From an uncultured beta proteobacterium (GTDB taxonomy: Bacteria > Pseudomonadota > Gammaproteobacteria > Burkholderiales > Burkholderiaceae_C), in NCBI GenBank assembly GCA_903905735.1, contig CAIVHU010000133.1, positions 1 to 64,000 on the forward strand: 64,000 nt of DNA, given 5' to 3'. The position numbers were made by a program, and so were the translations under genes. The notes beneath the pieces were generated by a model. That model was not told where the DNA came from and did no database searches. It worked only from the letters and a program-made list of their open reading frames with translations. How positions within the stretch are numbered: the stretch's first letter is position 1; each line of letters starts with the position of its first letter. Positions 62,397-64,000 of the stretch are shown piece by piece.

Positions 62397-63584
62397 CTAC
62401 ACCTGCTTACGCATCACCACCAGCCCCTTGAGGTACTCGCCCTCGGGAAAATGGATGGTCATGGGATGGTCCGGCGCGCCGCCCATACGCTCATGGATAT
62501 AGCCGTCGACCCCGGCATCGCAACCCGCCGATGCCACGATCTTGTGAAACAGGTCGGCGCTGATGCCACCCGAACAGCTGTAGGTGAACAACACGCCGCC
62601 CGGCTCCAGCAGTTTGAAGGCCAGCCGGTTGATGTCTTTATAGGCGCGTGCGGCGCGTTCGGCGTGCGCCACGGTCGGCGCAAACTTGGGCGGGTCAAGC
62701 ACGATGGCATCAAAGGTGCGGCCCTGCTCGATGAACTCGCGCAGCGAGGCGTTGACATCGGCGTCCATGAAAGTCACCCGATCTGGCGCAAAACCATTCA
62801 GCGCCACATTGGCGGCGGCTTTTTCCAGCGCCGGACCCGATGAGTCAATCGACGTGACGTGTACCGCGCCGCCTTTCAACGCCGCCACGGTGAAGCCGCC
62901 GGTGTAGCAATAACAGTTGAGCACGCGCTCAAACTTGAGCCGTTTCGCGTAGTCAAAAAAGCGTTTGCGGCTGTCGCGCTGGTCCAGGTAGAAACCGGTT
63001 TTGTGGCCTTCGGCGATGTTCACGGCCAGTTGCCAGTCATGCTCCTGCAGCAGCATTTCAACCTCGCCCGAGTCGCGCAGCCAGCCGGTGGCCTCGGGCA
63101 ATCCTTCCAGCGCCCGGCTACTGGCATCAGAGCGTTCGTACAGTTTGGTCAAGCCGGTGGCGGCCAACAAGGCATCGGCAATCACGTCTTTCCAGCGCTC
63201 CACGCCCGCGCTGGTGAATTGCGCCACCAACGTGTCGCCGTAGCGGTCCACGATCAGGCCCGGCAGCCCGTCGGACTCGCCGTGCACCAGGCGCACACCA
63301 TTGCTTTTTATGTCAAATCGGTCTCTAGCCCTTACTGCACCTGCGCAAGCAGCTATAAAAAAAGATGCATCTATGCGCTGGGCTTCATCGAAACTCCAGA
63401 CCCGCGCGCGGATTTTGGAGCTCGGGCTGAACGCCGCCCAGGCCAGAAACTGGCCGTCAGCCGACTCCACGCGCACGGTTTCACCGACGTCACCGCTGCC
63501 TTTGGCAATGGCAGATTCAAAAATCCAGGGGTGTCGGCGAAGCAGGGAGCGCTCTTTGCCAGGTCGCAGGCGGATGGCTTTCAT
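62397..63584 (-). CDS. rlmI: 23S rRNA (cytosine1962-C5)-methyltransferase RlmI-like
   Basis: A 395-aa SAM-dependent methyltransferase with an N-terminal PUA domain (RLRPGKERSLLRRHPWIFESAI). The Rossmann core has VLNCYCYTGGFTVAAL and the catalytic PPKF motif in AIVLDPPKFAPT, plus YSCSGGISADLF with the second Cys. Residues about 75-91 (ASFFIAACAGAVRARDRFD) are encoded by one of the best repeat A copies between the PUA and methyltransferase domains. It follows the small upstream gene immediately. Confidence 0.93.
   Translation of the reverse strand: MKAIRLRPGKERSLLRRHPWIFESAIAKGSGDVGETVRVESADGQFLAWAAFSPSSKIRARVWSFDEAQRIDASFFIAACAGAVRARDRFDIKSNGVRLVHGESDGLPGLIVDRYGDTLVAQFTSAGVERWKDVIADALLAATGLTKLYERSDASSRALEGLPEATGWLRDSGEVEMLLQEHDWQLAVNIAEGHKTGFYLDQRDSRKRFFDYAKRLKFERVLNCYCYTGGFTVAALKGGAVHVTSIDSSGPALEKAAANVALNGFAPDRVTFMDADVNASLREFIEQGRTFDAIVLDPPKFAPTVAHAERAARAYKDINRLAFKLLEPGGVLFTYSCSGGISADLFHKIVASAGCDAGVDGYIHERMGGAPDHPMTIHFPEGEYLKGLVVMRKQV
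63312..63362 (-). repeat. dispersed repeat A, copy 17 (in frame inside rlmI)
   Basis: The reverse strand reads TTTTTATAGCTGCTTGCGC, then GTAAGGGCTAGAGACCGATT. It is among the closest matches to the consensus and is fully translated. Confidence 0.85.
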
Positions 63585-63896
63585 TCAGTAGGTGATGGCC
63601 ATCGACGGCACGTCCACTTGGATCATCGGCTTGTCCAGTGCCGAACTGACGGCTGCAACGTATTCAGCCGCCCAGCTGGCATTGCCGAGCAGAAACGCAC
63701 CGGCAGCCTGAGTGACCACCAGCACCTTGTCGGCGGTCAGCACCTTGCCACTGGCGCGCAAGGGCTCACATTCGAGCTCGATGAACTGCTGGTCCAGCCA
63801 GGCCCGCGCCGCATCGTGTGCCAGCGGCTCACCTTCAGGCACATGAAAGGTGAATTCCACCCCCTTGGGCAACATCACACTGATTTGTTTTTGCAT
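63585..63896 (-). CDS. conserved hypothetical protein, 103 aa
   Basis: A small cytoplasmic protein starting MQKQISVMLPKGVEF with AGGAG 7 bp upstream. No family is recognised. It contains ADKVLVVTQAAGAFLLGNASWAAEYVAAV and ends with PMIQVDVPSMAITY. Its stop abuts the rlmI start, so the two are cotranscribed. Function unknown. Confidence 0.7.
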   Translation of the reverse strand: MQKQISVMLPKGVEFTFHVPEGEPLAHDAARAWLDQQFIELECEPLRASGKVLTADKVLVVTQAAGAFLLGNASWAAEYVAAVSSALDKPMIQVDVPSMAITY

Positions 63897-63930
63897 AGGT
63901 CTCCTTGATTGATGGAATGTAAGCAACGCA

Positions 63931-64000
63931 CTATTTTGAACCTGTCGGCTTGAGGTGGGCGCGCGGGTGTGCTGCGTCGTAGGCTTTGGCCAGATGGCCA
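63931..64000 (-). CDS. xerC: tyrosine recombinase XerC, C-terminal end (partial, runs off the right edge)
   Basis: The minus strand ends with HLAKAYDAAHPRAHLKPTGSK and a TAG stop at 63931. HLAKVYDAAHPRA is the characteristic C-terminal tail of XerC, the chromosome-dimer resolvase. Only 22 residues are in the window, so the catalytic residues cannot be checked. Confidence 0.75.
   Translation of the reverse strand, partial: GHLAKAYDAAHPRAHLKPTGSK

Overview
The window looks like chromosome of a betaproteobacterium of the family Comamonadaceae (Rhodoferax/Polaromonas-like). The evidence is the GC-rich coding sequence, the complete beta-type dcw cluster ending in lpxC, the Zn-cysteine-poor DksA with an Ala/Lys/Pro-rich extension, the phasin, the rnb-tonB-aroE-mtgA gene order, and a dispersed repeat family that I associate from memory with this family. 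The genus is an inference. I see no rRNA, tRNA, CRISPR array or intact insertion sequence.

Layout. 1-2.5 kb: the N-terminal part of a type ISP restriction-modification enzyme that loses family similarity near position 157 and runs off the left edge, a frameshifted PIN (VapC-like) remnant, and a PLP-dependent DSD1-family deaminase/aldolase. 2.6-12.2 kb: fthC divergent from a soluble lytic transglycosylase, a GST, the CCA-adding enzyme, an OmpR/TctE-type two-component pair and a PAS-PAS-PAS-GGDEF-EAL protein. 12.3-16.7 kb (minus): a CUT1 sugar ABC operon (binding protein, two permeases, ATPase) with a structured 350-bp spacer after the binding-protein gene. 16.8-25.6 kb: amino-acid-related functions (MocR regulator divergent from a LysE exporter, Asp/Glu racemase, EamA exporter, aminotransferase, GST, PhzF, histidine phosphatase, transglutaminase-like protein). 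25.6-30.4 kb: phasin with a clear promoter and paired operators, EamA, creatininase-like protein, YjdM, alanyl-tRNA editing protein, DUF167 protein and an unknown membrane protein. 30.5-37.5 kb (plus): RNase II family enzyme, TonB-like protein, aroE, mtgA, plsC-cdsA-like lipid pair, ruvC.

37.5-56 kb (minus) is an intact division and cell wall cluster: mraZ-rsmH-ftsL-ftsI-murE-murF-mraY-murD-ftsW-murG-murC-ddlB-ftsQ-ftsA-ftsZ-lpxC, mostly with ATGA-type overlaps, followed by a 58-aa membrane protein. Four 5-bp boxes at exact 10-bp spacing upstream of mraZ look like a MraZ operator. 56.3-64 kb (minus): hslU, hslV, a STAS-domain protein, dksA, a CobW GTPase, rlmI, a small unknown protein and the end of xerC.

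The most striking non-gene signal is a degenerate ~45-50 bp repeat, roughly AGCTGC-(t)GCGCtt-N6-AAGGGCTAGAGGCC-ATTT, present in about 18 copies in both orientations. Copies sit between genes, at gene junctions where they supply stop codons, start codons or ribosome-binding sites, and in frame inside conserved genes (cca, murE, murF, murG, aroE, rlmI, an RNase, phzF, an alaX-type gene). A different 67-bp near-perfect palindrome is inserted in frame in an aminotransferase gene, and a 22-bp duplication between ftsW and murG creates a coupled 29-codon mini-ORF.
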